Below, one piece after another: positions 19,451 to 27,466 of a DNA stretch of 64,000 nucleotides (position 1 is its first letter; each line of letters opens with the position of its first letter). Under the pieces are notes generated by a model. The model saw only the letters and a program-made list of their open reading frames with translations, ran no database searches and was not told the origin of the DNA. The stretch lies in assembly GCA_963835495.1 (NCBI GenBank), contig CAWIFQ010000005.1, positions 372,001 through 436,000 on the forward strand. Direction: 5' to 3'. Position numbers and translations under genes: made by a program. The stretch comes from Acaudatibacter sp963835495 (GTDB lineage: Bacteria > Pseudomonadota > Alphaproteobacteria > Caulobacterales > Caulobacteraceae).

Positions 19451-20294
19451 ACTCGTCGTGGTCGAGGTCCGGCAGCTTCATGCGGCCGGCGCGCCAGTCG
19501 GCCTTGGCCTGTTCGATGCGGTCCTTCGACGAGGAGACGAAGTTCCACTCGATGAAGCGCTCGCCGATCGGCTCGCCCCCCAGCAGCATGATCACGGCCT
19601 CGGACCGGGCGGTGAACAGCACCGGTTGGCCGGGCGCGAACACCAGCATCTGGCCGTGGTGGAAGCTCCGCCCGTCCACCTCCACCTCACCGGAGACGAC
19701 GAACGCGGCGCGCTCCGGATATTCGGCCGGCAGCTGCGCCGTGGCGCCCGCCTGCAGCCGCCAGTGGACGTAGAACATCGGCGAGTGGACCTTGACGTTG
19801 GCCTTGGCGCCGAACGCCTCGCCGGCGATCAGGCGCGCCCACAGGCCGCCACCCTCGTAGGTCGGCAGGTCCTCCGGTCCGTGGTGGGCGAACGCCGGAT
19901 CGGTCTCCTCCGCCTCGGTCGGCAGCCCGACCCAGGCCTGGATGCCGTGCATCGCCCCGCCGGTGCGGCGCAGGTGGTCGAACCGCTCGGAGTGGGTAAT
20001 GCCGCGGCCGGCCGTCATCCAGTTCATCTCGCCGGGGGTGATGGCGATCTCGGAGCCGACGCTGTCGCGGTGCGTGATCTCGCCGTCGAACAGATAGGTG
20101 ACGGTGGAAAGGCCGATGTGCGGATGCGGTCGCACGTCGACGCTGCGCGGGATGCCGGGCGGGAACTGAATCGGCCCCATGTGGTCGAAGAACACGAACG
20201 GCCCGACCATCCGGTGCTGCGCGAACGGCAGCACCCGCCCGACCTCGAACCCGCCCAGGTCGCGGCGGCGCGAGTCGATGACGAGTTCGATCAT
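19401..20294 (-). CDS. Pirin family protein
   Basis: This 297-residue bicupin starts at the ATG at 20294, with GGAG upstream. The N-terminal cupin has the metal-binding motifs RPHPHIGLSTVTYLF and MNWMTAGRGITHSER, and the C-terminal domain ends in FIEWNFVSSSKDRIEQAKADW, as in pirins. Bacterial pirins bind iron; some have quercetin dioxygenase activity. The tail is proline-rich (EAPPPPPASPL). It is 14 bases downstream of the Lrp gene on the same strand, so the two are probably co-transcribed. Confidence 0.93.
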   Translation of the reverse strand: MIELVIDSRRRDLGGFEVGRVLPFAQHRMVGPFVFFDHMGPIQFPPGIPRSVDVRPHPHIGLSTVTYLFDGEITHRDSVGSEIAITPGEMNWMTAGRGITHSERFDHLRRTGGAMHGIQAWVGLPTEAEETDPAFAHHGPEDLPTYEGGGLWARLIAGEAFGAKANVKVHSPMFYVHWRLQAGATAQLPAEYPERAAFVVSGEVEVDGRSFHHGQMLVFAPGQPVLFTARSEAVIMLLGGEPIGERFIEWNFVSSSKDRIEQAKADWRAGRMKLPDLDHDEFIPLPEAPPPPPASPL

Positions 20295-20308
20295 GGTCAG
20301 CTCCGGGG

Positions 20309-20806
20309 TTAGACTCTCGCCGGGATATGGTTGCTGATCAGGCCGAGCGGAACCGTGGTCGTGTTCTTCACCGAGCGCACCACGATGCGGCTCTCGATGT
20401 TGGAGACCAGCCCCAGCGACAGGATCTTCTCGCGCAGGAAGTCGTCGAAGGCGTGCATGTCGCGGGTCACGATGCGCAGTTCGTAGTCCGCCGCGCCGGT
20501 GACCGTGGCGCACTGCACCACCTCGGGCCAGCGCTGCACCGAAGTCTCGAAGGTCTCGAGATTGTCCTTGGTCGGCAGCGACAGCTTGACCGTACAATAG
20601 ACCTCGAAGCCGAGTCCCAGCTTCTCGCGGTCGAGGATGGTGACCCGGCGCTGGACGATCCCCTCGTCCTCCAGCCGCTTGATGCGCCGCCAGCACGGGC
20701 TGGATGACAGCCCGACGCGTTCGGCGATCTCGGCGACCGAGAGGCTGGCGTCATGCTGGATCAGATCGAGGATGCGGGCATCCACAGAGTCCAGGACATC
20801 AGACAA
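20309..20806 (-). CDS. Lrp/AsnC-family transcriptional regulator
   Basis: I choose the TTG at 20806 because GGAGG lies seven bases upstream and the protein then opens with SDVLDSVDARILDLIQHD, the usual Lrp beginning; the ATG at 20858-20860 adds 18 residues inside the control region. The 165-residue product has a helix-turn-helix (SVAEIAERVGLSSSPCWRRIKRLEDEGIV) and an RAM ligand-binding domain (GAADYELRIVTRDMHAFDDF). It is divergent from the indolepyruvate oxidoreductase gene, a usual Lrp target type. Confidence 0.9.
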   Translation of the reverse strand: MSDVLDSVDARILDLIQHDASLSVAEIAERVGLSSSPCWRRIKRLEDEGIVQRRVTILDREKLGLGFEVYCTVKLSLPTKDNLETFETSVQRWPEVVQCATVTGAADYELRIVTRDMHAFDDFLREKILSLGLVSNIESRIVVRSVKNTTTVPLGLISNHIPARV

Positions 20807-20820
20807 GTTTTTCCCTCCTT

Positions 20821-20840
20821 TCCATGTTATCCAATATGGA
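20821..20840. promoter_or_regulatory. Candidate Lrp operator
   Basis: TCCATGTTATCCAATATGGA is an imperfect palindrome (7 of 10 pairs match; the ends TCCAT and ATGGA match perfectly). It lies 14 bases upstream of the lrp TTG and about 100 bases upstream of the divergent oxidoreductase gene. The position fits autoregulation plus control of the divergent gene. Confidence 0.5.
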
Positions 20841-20874
20841 AATTGCCGCGGCCAACTCATTTACGGGCATGGCT

Positions 20875-20902
20875 TTGGCAGGGCACACGTCCGCCTTATA
20901 TG
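20875..20902 (+). promoter_or_regulatory. Candidate promoter of the indolepyruvate oxidoreductase gene
   Basis: TTGGCA (20875-20880), a 16-base gap and TATATG (20897-20902) resemble a sigma-70 promoter. The predicted start near 20909 leaves a leader of about 37 bases. Confidence 0.5.
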
Positions 20903-20945
20903 TTCTTGCGAGCCGCTTCGAAAGGGCGGTGGGAAAGAAATTGCC

Positions 20946-23900
20946 ATGCGACACTCCGAAGTTACGCTTGACGACAAATTCTTGCTCGAAGATGGGCGGG
21001 TTTTCATCACCGGCGTCCAGGCGCTGGTTCGTGTGCTGCTGGATCGCCGGCGTCTCGATTCGAGAGACGGGCTGAAGACCGCCGGCTTTCTGTCCGGCTA
21101 TCGCGGCTCGCCCCTAGGCGGCCTCGACCAGCAGGCCCACCGCGCCGGCAAGTTCCTCGCCGCCAGCGATATCGTGTTCAAGGAGGGCCTCAACGAGGAC
21201 CTGGCCGCGACGGCGGTCTGGGGCACGCAGCAGGCCAATCTGTTCCCCGGCGCGAAGTTCGATGGCGTGTTCGGCATGTGGTACGGCAAGGCGCCCGGCG
21301 TCGACCGCACCGGCGACGTCTTCAAACACGCCAACTTCGCCGGGACCTGGCCCAAGGGCGGCGTGCTGGCGGTGGCCGGCGACGACCACGCCTGCAAGTC
21401 GTCCACCCTCCCCTCGCAGTCCGAGTTCGCGTTCCAGGACTTCGAGATGCCGGTCCTGGCGCCGTCGGACGTGCAGGAGGTGCTGGACTACGGCCTGCTC
21501 GGCTACGCGATGTCGCGCTTCAGCGGGCTGTGGGTCGGCATGATCGCCCTGGCCGACACGATGGACAGCGGCGTGACCATCGACGTCGCGCTCTCCCGCC
21601 ACCAGCACCGCCTGCCCGAAGGCTTCCAGATGCCCGCCGGCGGCCTCGGCATCCGGGTGAAGGACCAGCCGCTCGACAAGGAGCGGCGGCTGCGGCTCTA
21701 CAAGCTGCCCGCGGCGCTGGCCTTCGCCAAGGCCAACGGCCTCGACCGCACCGTGATCGCCGGCCCGCGCCGCCGGCTCGGCATCGCCGCCCACGGCCAG
21801 GCTTTCAAGGACGTGATGGAGGCGCTGGCCGCCATGGGCATCAGCCCGGCCGAGGCGGCGGACCTCGGCATCGCGATCTACAAGGTGGGGATGCCCTGGC
21901 CGCTGGAGCCGACCGGCATCCGCGCCTTCGCCCGCGGCCTCGAGACCCTCATGGTGGTCGAGCACAAACGCCCGCTGCTGGAGCAGCAGGCCCGCGCCGC
22001 GCTCTACGACCTGCCCGCCCACGCCCAGCCGAAGATCATCGGCAAGATCGACGAGCACGGTCACCCGCTACTCTCGCAGCTGAGCTCGCTGTCGGTGGCC
22101 GAGGTCGCGCTGGCGATCGCCGACCGTCTGCCGCCCGGCCCGCACATGGAGCGGGTGCACGACTTCATCTCCCGCGTCTCGGCTTCCAGCATGGCCGCGG
22201 TCACCCTGGGCGCCGAGCAGGTGCGCAAGCCGTTCTTCTGCTCCGGCTGCCCGCACAACACCTCGACCCGGCTGCCGGAGGGCTCGCGCGCGCTGGCCGG
22301 GATCGGCTGCCACTACATGGCCAGCTTTTCCGACCCGATGACCGACCTGACCAGCCACATGGGCGGCGAGGGTCTGACCTGGGCCGGCGCCTCGCCCTTC
22401 ACCACCGAGGATCACGTCTTCGCCAACCTGGGCGATGGCACCTACAACCACTCCGGCTCGCTGGCGATCCGCGCCTCGATCGCGATGGGCAGCCACATCA
22501 CCTACAAGCTGCTGTTCAACGACGCCGTCGCCATGACCGGCGGCCAGGCCCCCGAGAGCGGCTTCTCGGTCGCCCAGATCACCCGCCAGCTGGCGGCCGA
22601 GGGGGTGGCCCGGACCGTGGTCGTCGCCGACGAGATCGAACGCTACGCCCAGGTCACAGACCTGGCGCCCGGCGTCGAGGTGAAGCCGCGGGCCGAGCTG
22701 ATGGCGGTGCAGCGCATGCTGCGCAACGAGCCCGGCGTCACCGTGCTGATCTACGACCAGACCTGCGCCACCGAGAAACGCCGCCGTCGCAAGCGCGGAA
22801 CGATGGCCCAGGCCCCGCGGCGGGTCTTCATCAATCCGCTGGTCTGCGAGGGCTGCGGCGACTGCTCACGGGCGTCCAACTGCGTGTCGATCGAGCCGCT
22901 GGAGACCGAGTTCGGCCGCAAGCGCCGGATCGACCAGTCGACCTGCAACCAGGACTATTCCTGCCTGGACGGCTTCTGCCCCTCGTTCGTGACGCTGGAG
23001 GGCGCGCAGAACGCCCACGCCCACCACCTGCCGGCGCTGACCGCCGACTCCACCCCGCTGCCGGCGATCCCGGCGTTCGAAGGGGTGAGAAACATCATCT
23101 TCACCGGCATCGGCGGCACCGGCGTCACCACCACCGCCTCGATCCTGGCGATGGCCGCGCATGTCGATGGGCTCGCGGCCTCGTCGGTCGACATGACCGG
23201 CCTCGCGCAAAAAGGCGGCGCGGTGTTCAGCCACGTGCGGCTGGGCGCCACCGAGGAGACCCCGATCGGCGGGCGCGTGCCGGCCGCCAGCACCCATGTG
23301 CTGATCGCCTGCGACCTGCTGGTCGCCGCCGGCCCAGAGGCGCTGGCGCTCTACGCCAAGGACCGCACCGACGCGGTCGGCAACGGCGACTTCCAGCCCA
23401 CCGCCGACCTGGTCACCGATCGCGACGCGGTCTTCGACGGTCCGGCGATGGAGCGGCGCATCAAGGGCGCGACCCGGAGCTACGACAGCTGCCCGGCGGT
23501 CGAGCTGGCCGAGGAGAAACTCGGCGACGCGATCTACGCCAACACCATCATGCTGGGCTTCGCCTGGCAGAAGGGCCTCATCCCGGTCTCCGCCCGCGCC
23601 CTCTACCGGGCGATCAACCTCAACGGGGTCGAGACCGAGACCAACCTGCAGGCGTTCGAGATCGGCCGCATCGCCGCGTTCGATCCGTCTCAGCGCAAGA
23701 TCGAGCACAAGGCGGCGCCGTCGCCGCAGACCCGGCCGCTCGACGAGCTGATCGCACATCGCGCCGGCGAGCTGGCGGCCTATCAGGACCAGGCCTACGC
23801 CGACCGCTATGCGAAGCGCTTGGCGGCGGTGCGCGCCGCCGAGGCGCCGTTCGGCGGCGAAGCGCTGGCCCGCGCGGTGGCGATCAATCTCTACAAGCTG

Positions 23901-24359
23901 ATGGCGGTAAAGGACGAATACGAGGTCGCCCGGCTCTATTCTGACGGCCGCTTCGCCGCGGCGCTGAACGAGACCTTCAGCGGCGGCAAAGCCAAGGTGC
24001 TGCTGGCCCCGCCGCTGCTCAGCGGCAAGGACGACGCCGGCCACCTGAAGAAGCGCGCGTTCGGCGGCTGGATGCTGCGCTGGGGCTTCCCCACGCTGGC
24101 GAAGCTGAAGGGCTTGCGCGGCGGGCCGCTCGACGTCTTCGGCATGACCGGCGAGCGCCGCGCCGAGCGCAAGCTGCTGGCCGACTACGAAGCCGGCCTG
24201 GATCGCCTGCTCGCCGACCTGACGCCTGAGCGCCTGCCGCTGGCGGTGAAGATCGCCGCCGTCCCTGACGCGATCCGCGGCTTCGGCCACGTCAAGGAAG
24301 CGGCGATGGTCACGGCGAAGGCCGATGAGGCGAAGCTCTGGGCGCAATGGGACAAGTGA
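20946..24359 (+). CDS. Indolepyruvate ferredoxin oxidoreductase family protein, single chain
   Basis: This 1137-residue protein fuses all domains of a 2-oxoacid:ferredoxin oxidoreductase. The thiamine diphosphate-binding part has GDGTYNHSGSLAIR and the Cys-rich FCSGCPHNTSTRLPEG. A ferredoxin-like segment near residue 635-680 has CEGCGDCSRASNC and CNQDYSCLDGFCPS. The gamma-type domain has GIGGTGVTTTASILAMA. The family oxidatively decarboxylates aryl pyruvates from aromatic amino acids to acyl-CoA with ferredoxin as acceptor; in aerobic proteobacteria the true partner is often unknown. I chose the ATG at 20946 because homologues begin near VTLDDKFLLEDGRVFITG. It is divergent from an Lrp gene. 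Confidence 0.93.
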   Translation: MRHSEVTLDDKFLLEDGRVFITGVQALVRVLLDRRRLDSRDGLKTAGFLSGYRGSPLGGLDQQAHRAGKFLAASDIVFKEGLNEDLAATAVWGTQQANLFPGAKFDGVFGMWYGKAPGVDRTGDVFKHANFAGTWPKGGVLAVAGDDHACKSSTLPSQSEFAFQDFEMPVLAPSDVQEVLDYGLLGYAMSRFSGLWVGMIALADTMDSGVTIDVALSRHQHRLPEGFQMPAGGLGIRVKDQPLDKERRLRLYKLPAALAFAKANGLDRTVIAGPRRRLGIAAHGQAFKDVMEALAAMGISPAEAADLGIAIYKVGMPWPLEPTGIRAFARGLETLMVVEHKRPLLEQQARAALYDLPAHAQPKIIGKIDEHGHPLLSQLSSLSVAEVALAIADRLPPGPHMERVHDFISRVSASSMAAVTLGAEQVRKPFFCSGCPHNTSTRLPEGSRALAGIGCHYMASFSDPMTDLTSHMGGEGLTWAGASPFTTEDHVFANLGDGTYNHSGSLAIRASIAMGSHITYKLLFNDAVAMTGGQAPESGFSVAQITRQLAAEGVARTVVVADEIERYAQVTDLAPGVEVKPRAELMAVQRMLRNEPGVTVLIYDQTCATEKRRRRKRGTMAQAPRRVFINPLVCEGCGDCSRASNCVSIEPLETEFGRKRRIDQSTCNQDYSCLDGFCPSFVTLEGAQNAHAHHLPALTADSTPLPAIPAFEGVRNIIFTGIGGTGVTTTASILAMAAHVDGLAASSVDMTGLAQKGGAVFSHVRLGATEETPIGGRVPAASTHVLIACDLLVAAGPEALALYAKDRTDAVGNGDFQPTADLVTDRDAVFDGPAMERRIKGATRSYDSCPAVELAEEKLGDAIYANTIMLGFAWQKGLIPVSARALYRAINLNGVETETNLQAFEIGRIAAFDPSQRKIEHKAAPSPQTRPLDELIAHRAGELAAYQDQAYADRYAKRLAAVRAAEAPFGGEALARAVAINLYKLMAVKDEYEVARLYSDGRFAAALNETFSGGKAKVLLAPPLLSGKDDAGHLKKRAFGGWMLRWGFPTLAKLKGLRGGPLDVFGMTGERRAERKLLADYEAGLDRLLADLTPERLPLAVKIAAVPDAIRGFGHVKEAAMVTAKADEAKLWAQWDK

Positions 24360-24362
24360 GCA

Positions 24363-24473
24363 CCCTCCCCCTTGAGGGGAAGGTGGTCCGAAGGACCGGG
24401 TCGGGGGCTCTCTGAGCTACCCGGACGGCTGATGCAGACCCCCACCCCCGACCCCTCCCCTCAAGGGGGAGGG
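24363..24473. repeat. Intergenic inverted repeat, terminator-like
   Basis: The arms at 24363-24379 and 24457-24473 are perfect 17-base complements (CCCTCCCCCTTGAGGGG and its reverse complement). A second pair lies inside: GGTCGGGGG at 24399-24407 and CCCCCGACC at 24445-24453. It sits between two co-directional genes and could form a long hairpin. The composition recalls the element inside ccmF in this window, so both may belong to one dispersed family. Confidence 0.75.
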
Positions 24474-24512
24474 GGGCTTCGTCTTGCGCATCTGTCCCGC
24501 TATAGCCGGGGC

Positions 24513-25628
24513 ATGACCGAATTCGACTTCGACGCCTGCGTTGTGGGTGCGGGCGCGGTGGGCTTGGCCTGCGGCTACGGCCTGGCCAGGCGCGGCCTCT
24601 CCGTCGTGGTGCTCGAGCAGCAAAACGCCATCGGCCAGGGCGTCTCGTCGCGCAACTCCGAGGTCGTGCACGGCGGGCTCTACTATCCGACCGGCTCGCT
24701 GAAGGCGCGGTTCTGCGTCGCCGGCCGCCGCGCGCTCTATCCCTTCCTGGACGCGCACCACGTCGATTACCGCAAGTGCGGCAAGCTGGTGGTGGCGACC
24801 GAACCCGCGGAGCTGCCGCGCATCGAAGCGATCGCCAAGCAGGCGCGCGAGAACGACGTCGAGGGCATCGCCGAGATCGACGGCGCCGCGGCGATCGCCA
24901 TGGAGCCCGGCCTGCGCTGCGTCGGCGCGGTGGTCTCGCCGCAGAGCGGCGTCTTCGACAGCCACGGCTACATGTGGGCGCTGAAGGGCGAGATCGAGGA
25001 TCGCGGCGGCGCGGTGGTGCTGGCGACGCCCTTTGAAGGCGCCTCGCCTTTGGCGGGCGGTGGGTTCGAGGTCCGCGCTGGCGGCGAGGCGGCGACGACG
25101 ATGACGACGCGGCTGCTGGTCACCGCGCCCGGGCTGTCCGCCCAGTCAGTCGCCGCGACGATCGACGGCTTCCCGGCCAAGGACATCCCCACGCGCCACC
25201 TCGGCAAGGGCGTCTACTTCCGCCTGACCGGCCGCGCGCCGTTCGAGCACCTGATCTATCCGCCGCCGATCCCAGGCGCGCTCGGCACCCACTACCGCAA
25301 GGATCTCGGCGGCCAGGCGGTGTTCGGCCCCGACCTCGCCTTCGTCGAGACCGAGGACTACAGCGTCGATCCCGCCCGCGCCGCCGGTTTCTACGACTAC
25401 GTCCGCCACTTCTGGCCCGGCCTGCCGGATGGCGCCCTCACCCCAGACTACGCCGGCATCCGCCCCAAGCTGCACGGCCCGGGCGAGCCGCAGCCCGACT
25501 TCCAGCTCGACGGCCCGGAGATCCACGGCCTGCCCGGCCTGATCGCCCTGTTCGGCATCGAGAGCCCGGGCCTCACCTCGTCGCTGGCGATCGGCGAAGA
25601 GGTGGCCGCGCGGCTCGCCGCTTCTTGA
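24513..25628 (+). CDS. lhgO: L-2-hydroxyglutarate oxidase-like FAD oxidoreductase
   Basis: This 371-residue DAO-fold flavoprotein starts at the ATG at 24513. FAD-binding motifs are VVGAGAVGLACGYGLARRG and VLEQQNAIGQGVSSRNSEV, followed by VHGGLYYPTGSLKARFC, a strong signature of LhgO/L2HGDH proteins. The C-terminal GIRPKLHGPG and GIESPGLTSSLAIGEEVA also match. The enzyme oxidises L-2-hydroxyglutarate to 2-oxoglutarate and passes electrons to the membrane quinone pool. The earlier in-frame ATG lies within the upstream repeat and is unlikely. Confidence 0.88.
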   Translation: MTEFDFDACVVGAGAVGLACGYGLARRGLSVVVLEQQNAIGQGVSSRNSEVVHGGLYYPTGSLKARFCVAGRRALYPFLDAHHVDYRKCGKLVVATEPAELPRIEAIAKQARENDVEGIAEIDGAAAIAMEPGLRCVGAVVSPQSGVFDSHGYMWALKGEIEDRGGAVVLATPFEGASPLAGGGFEVRAGGEAATTMTTRLLVTAPGLSAQSVAATIDGFPAKDIPTRHLGKGVYFRLTGRAPFEHLIYPPPIPGALGTHYRKDLGGQAVFGPDLAFVETEDYSVDPARAAGFYDYVRHFWPGLPDGALTPDYAGIRPKLHGPGEPQPDFQLDGPEIHGLPGLIALFGIESPGLTSSLAIGEEVAARLAAS

Positions 25629-25653
25629 AGCCGCGAGCCCCTTCCCCTATAAG
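25625..25653 (+). promoter_or_regulatory. Promoter of tRNA-Met
   Basis: TTGAAG (25625-25630), a 17-base spacer and TATAAG (25648-25653) form a strong sigma-70-type promoter 16 bases before the tRNA. The -35 hexamer overlaps the stop codon of the preceding oxidase gene. Confidence 0.7.
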
Positions 25654-25668
25654 CCGCCGCTCGCGTTT

Positions 25669-25745
25669 GGCTGGGTAGCTCAGTTGGTTAGAGCGGTGGA
25701 TTCATAACCCACAGGTCGGCGGTTCGAGCCCGCCCCCAGCTACCA
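25669..25745 (+). tRNA. tRNA-Met(CAT), elongator type
   Basis: The 77-base sequence folds as a full cloverleaf: acceptor GGCTGGG pairing with CCCAGCT (one G-U pair), D-loop GCTCAGTTGGTTAGAGC, anticodon stem-loop GTGGATTCATAACCCAC with anticodon CAT, T-arm GGCGGTTCGAGCCCGCC, and an encoded CCA. The D and T arms match elongator Met tRNA rather than initiator; a CAT-anticodon tRNA-Ile modified to lysidine is a less likely alternative. Confidence 0.93.
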
Positions 25746-25917
25746 CCAACGGGAAATTCGACCGCCAGCCTGAGGTTGCCCGCGGAAGCCCCCTGCCAGG
25801 ACGTCTGGATGGCCGCTGGAGCCCCTCGGCGGGGGCGTCCGCTAGGGTACTACCGGTAACGTTACGAATCCCGCGTACGGCCTTCCTGGCGGCCAAAGCG
25901 TCGATCGCCGCTTTTTC

Positions 25918-25947
25918 GGCTGGGTAGGCCCACCCCCCTCAGTACCA
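25918..25947 (+). other. Possible internally deleted tRNA-Met remnant
   Basis: The bases at 25918-25927 (GGCTGGGTAG) are identical to the first ten bases of the tRNA-Met gene 249 bases upstream. The following GCCCACCCCCCTCAGTACCA resembles the tRNA 3' end (GCCCGCCCCCAGCTACCA). Together they look like a tRNA with its middle deleted. The rest of the stretch 25746-25963 holds no convincing gene. Confidence 0.4.
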
Positions 25948-25963
25948 ACGCGCCCGCCGCCCC

Positions 25964-26914
25964 TCAGAGCTGGTAGCGCAGCCCAAGGTCCACGGAGAAG
26001 TCCTGCGAGGCGCCGCGGAAATCGCCTGGGTGCAGACCGATCGGGCGGGCGACGCCCGGGGTGTCGTTCACCGACTCCCAGACCAGGAAAGGCGCGTCGA
26101 TGTAGCGGTAGGTGACGTCGAGGTTCAGCTTGCGCTTCAGCTTGTAGGAGACGCCGCCGACTACCTGGAACGCGAACTGGGTCGGGCGCAGGACCGAGCC
26201 GCCGAACTGCAGCGTCTGCGTCGCCGGATTCTGCGCCGTGATCGGGCCCGGCACGCCGCTGAAATAGTAGTGCGCGTTAAACTGCAGGTGGTAGATGCCG
26301 ACCCCGACGCCGACGAACGGCGTGAGGCGGCGCTCCGGCAGGAAGTCGTAGACCGCGTTGATCATGCCGTTGTCGGCGTAGGCCCAGTTGACGTGCGGAT
26401 TGCCGAAGGTCGCGGCGCAGGGTGGCGGGACGTTGGTCTTGTCGCACAGGCCCCACGGCTGGCCGGGCCGGCCCTGGGTCAGGCCGTTCGCCGCCATCGG
26501 GTCGGTCGAGTGGACCGAGTGGCTGTTGCTCTCGCGCAGACCGCCATCGAACTCGACACGCAGATGCGGCGTGACGCGATAGCCGACCCGCAGGAAGGCG
26601 TCCCAGTCGTCGTTGAATTGGAACCGCCACCGGTACGGCTGGCCGTCCGGCGCGGGGTCGAGCGACGTCGCGTCGATCGCCAGGGGCCAGTGATAGCCGA
26701 GGTCGAGCGCGACATAGGGGTGCAGCCAGCCTCCCGGCGGATGCGGCCACTCGCGCGGCGCGTGGTCCGGCGCGGCTTCGGCCGTTGAAGACTGAGCCGG
26801 GGCCGCCTGGCTTTGGGGGGCCTGGTCCGGAGCCGCCTGGTCGTCATCAGCCAGGGCGCAGGAAGGAACAAGCATCGCGACGGCGACGCTGGCGAGCCAC
26901 TTACAATCCATCAA
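25964..26914 (-). CDS. Outer-membrane beta-barrel protein
   Basis: This 316-residue protein begins with a signal peptide (MDCKWLASVAVAMLVPSCALA) and a Gln/Ala/Pro-rich linker. The body alternates hydrophobic and aromatic residues in strands separated by loops (YVALDLGYHWPLAID, FLRVGYRVTPHLRVEFDGGL, LTPFVGVGVGIYHLQFNAHYYF) and ends in DFSVDLGLRYQL, an aromatic-rich last strand typical of eight-strand OmpA/OmpW-like barrels. Small-molecule uptake or structural roles are both possible. It stands alone after the tRNA. An ATG three bases downstream of the first is an equal start candidate. Confidence 0.82.
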   Translation of the reverse strand: MMDCKWLASVAVAMLVPSCALADDDQAAPDQAPQSQAAPAQSSTAEAAPDHAPREWPHPPGGWLHPYVALDLGYHWPLAIDATSLDPAPDGQPYRWRFQFNDDWDAFLRVGYRVTPHLRVEFDGGLRESNSHSVHSTDPMAANGLTQGRPGQPWGLCDKTNVPPPCAATFGNPHVNWAYADNGMINAVYDFLPERRLTPFVGVGVGIYHLQFNAHYYFSGVPGPITAQNPATQTLQFGGSVLRPTQFAFQVVGGVSYKLKRKLNLDVTYRYIDAPFLVWESVNDTPGVARPIGLHPGDFRGASQDFSVDLGLRYQL

Positions 26915-27029
26915 GTCAATCCTGCACCTGGTTCGCCAACTCGGCTTTCAGTCTCTACACATCGCGCGTCGAGACCGCGACACCGCGCCTGAGCTTTGCG
27001 TCGAAAATCCGATTGCGGAACAGCTCAGC

Positions 27030-27428
27030 TCAGCGAGCGTTCCCTGCCGCCAGCGGCTTCGGGATGCAGAATTCACGCTCGGCCACGGCGATGCTGAACG
27101 GCACGCGCCGCAGCTGGGTCACCCCGCCCGCCGCCTCGCACGCCGCGCCCGGGGCGATGTCATAGTGGACGATGCGCGTGGTGTACTGCGGACAGACGTC
27201 GCTGCAGGGAAACTCGGCGATTACCGGCGCGCCGTGGTGGAGGCCGATGGTGATGCGCCTGCCCATCATCGCCGCGTGGTCGTAGGGCTGGGCCGCATAG
27301 GCGATCAGCTCGGCGTCGGTGAGCGTGGGCGGCTCGGCGATCGCCCGCTGCGGCGACAGCAGCGCCGCGCCGGCCAGCGCTCCGGCCAGCACGCCGACCA
27401 GGTTTAGCGGATAGGCTGAAGCGGCCAC
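27030..27428 (-). CDS. Exported protein, unknown function
   Basis: This 132-residue protein has an N-terminal signal (about residues 8-31, ending QRAIA) and a mature part of about 100 residues with four cysteines (FPCSDVCPQY, GAACEAAG, REFCIPK) that could form two disulfides in the periplasm. A repeated theme TRIVHYDIAPG and VTQLRRVPFSIAV suggests a small beta fold. I recognise no family. Downstream on the same strand, 115 bases away, lies the outer-membrane protein gene, so a functional link is possible only by position. Confidence 0.65.
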   Translation of the reverse strand: MAASAYPLNLVGVLAGALAGAALLSPQRAIAEPPTLTDAELIAYAAQPYDHAAMMGRRITIGLHHGAPVIAEFPCSDVCPQYTTRIVHYDIAPGAACEAAGGVTQLRRVPFSIAVAEREFCIPKPLAAGNAR

Positions 27429-27466
27429 GCCGCAACGTGGCCGCGAACGCTGGCCTGGTCAACCAA

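Noticed and set aside
24372..24512. Longer N-terminus for the LhgO-like gene
   Set aside because: It would be encoded by the inverted repeat; the flavin motif begins just after the ATG at 24513.
25702..25896. A 64-residue frame on the minus strand ending in tRNA-Met
   Set aside because: It reads back through the tRNA and ends in GGLEPPTCGL, a known artefact of tRNA translation; no ribosome site.
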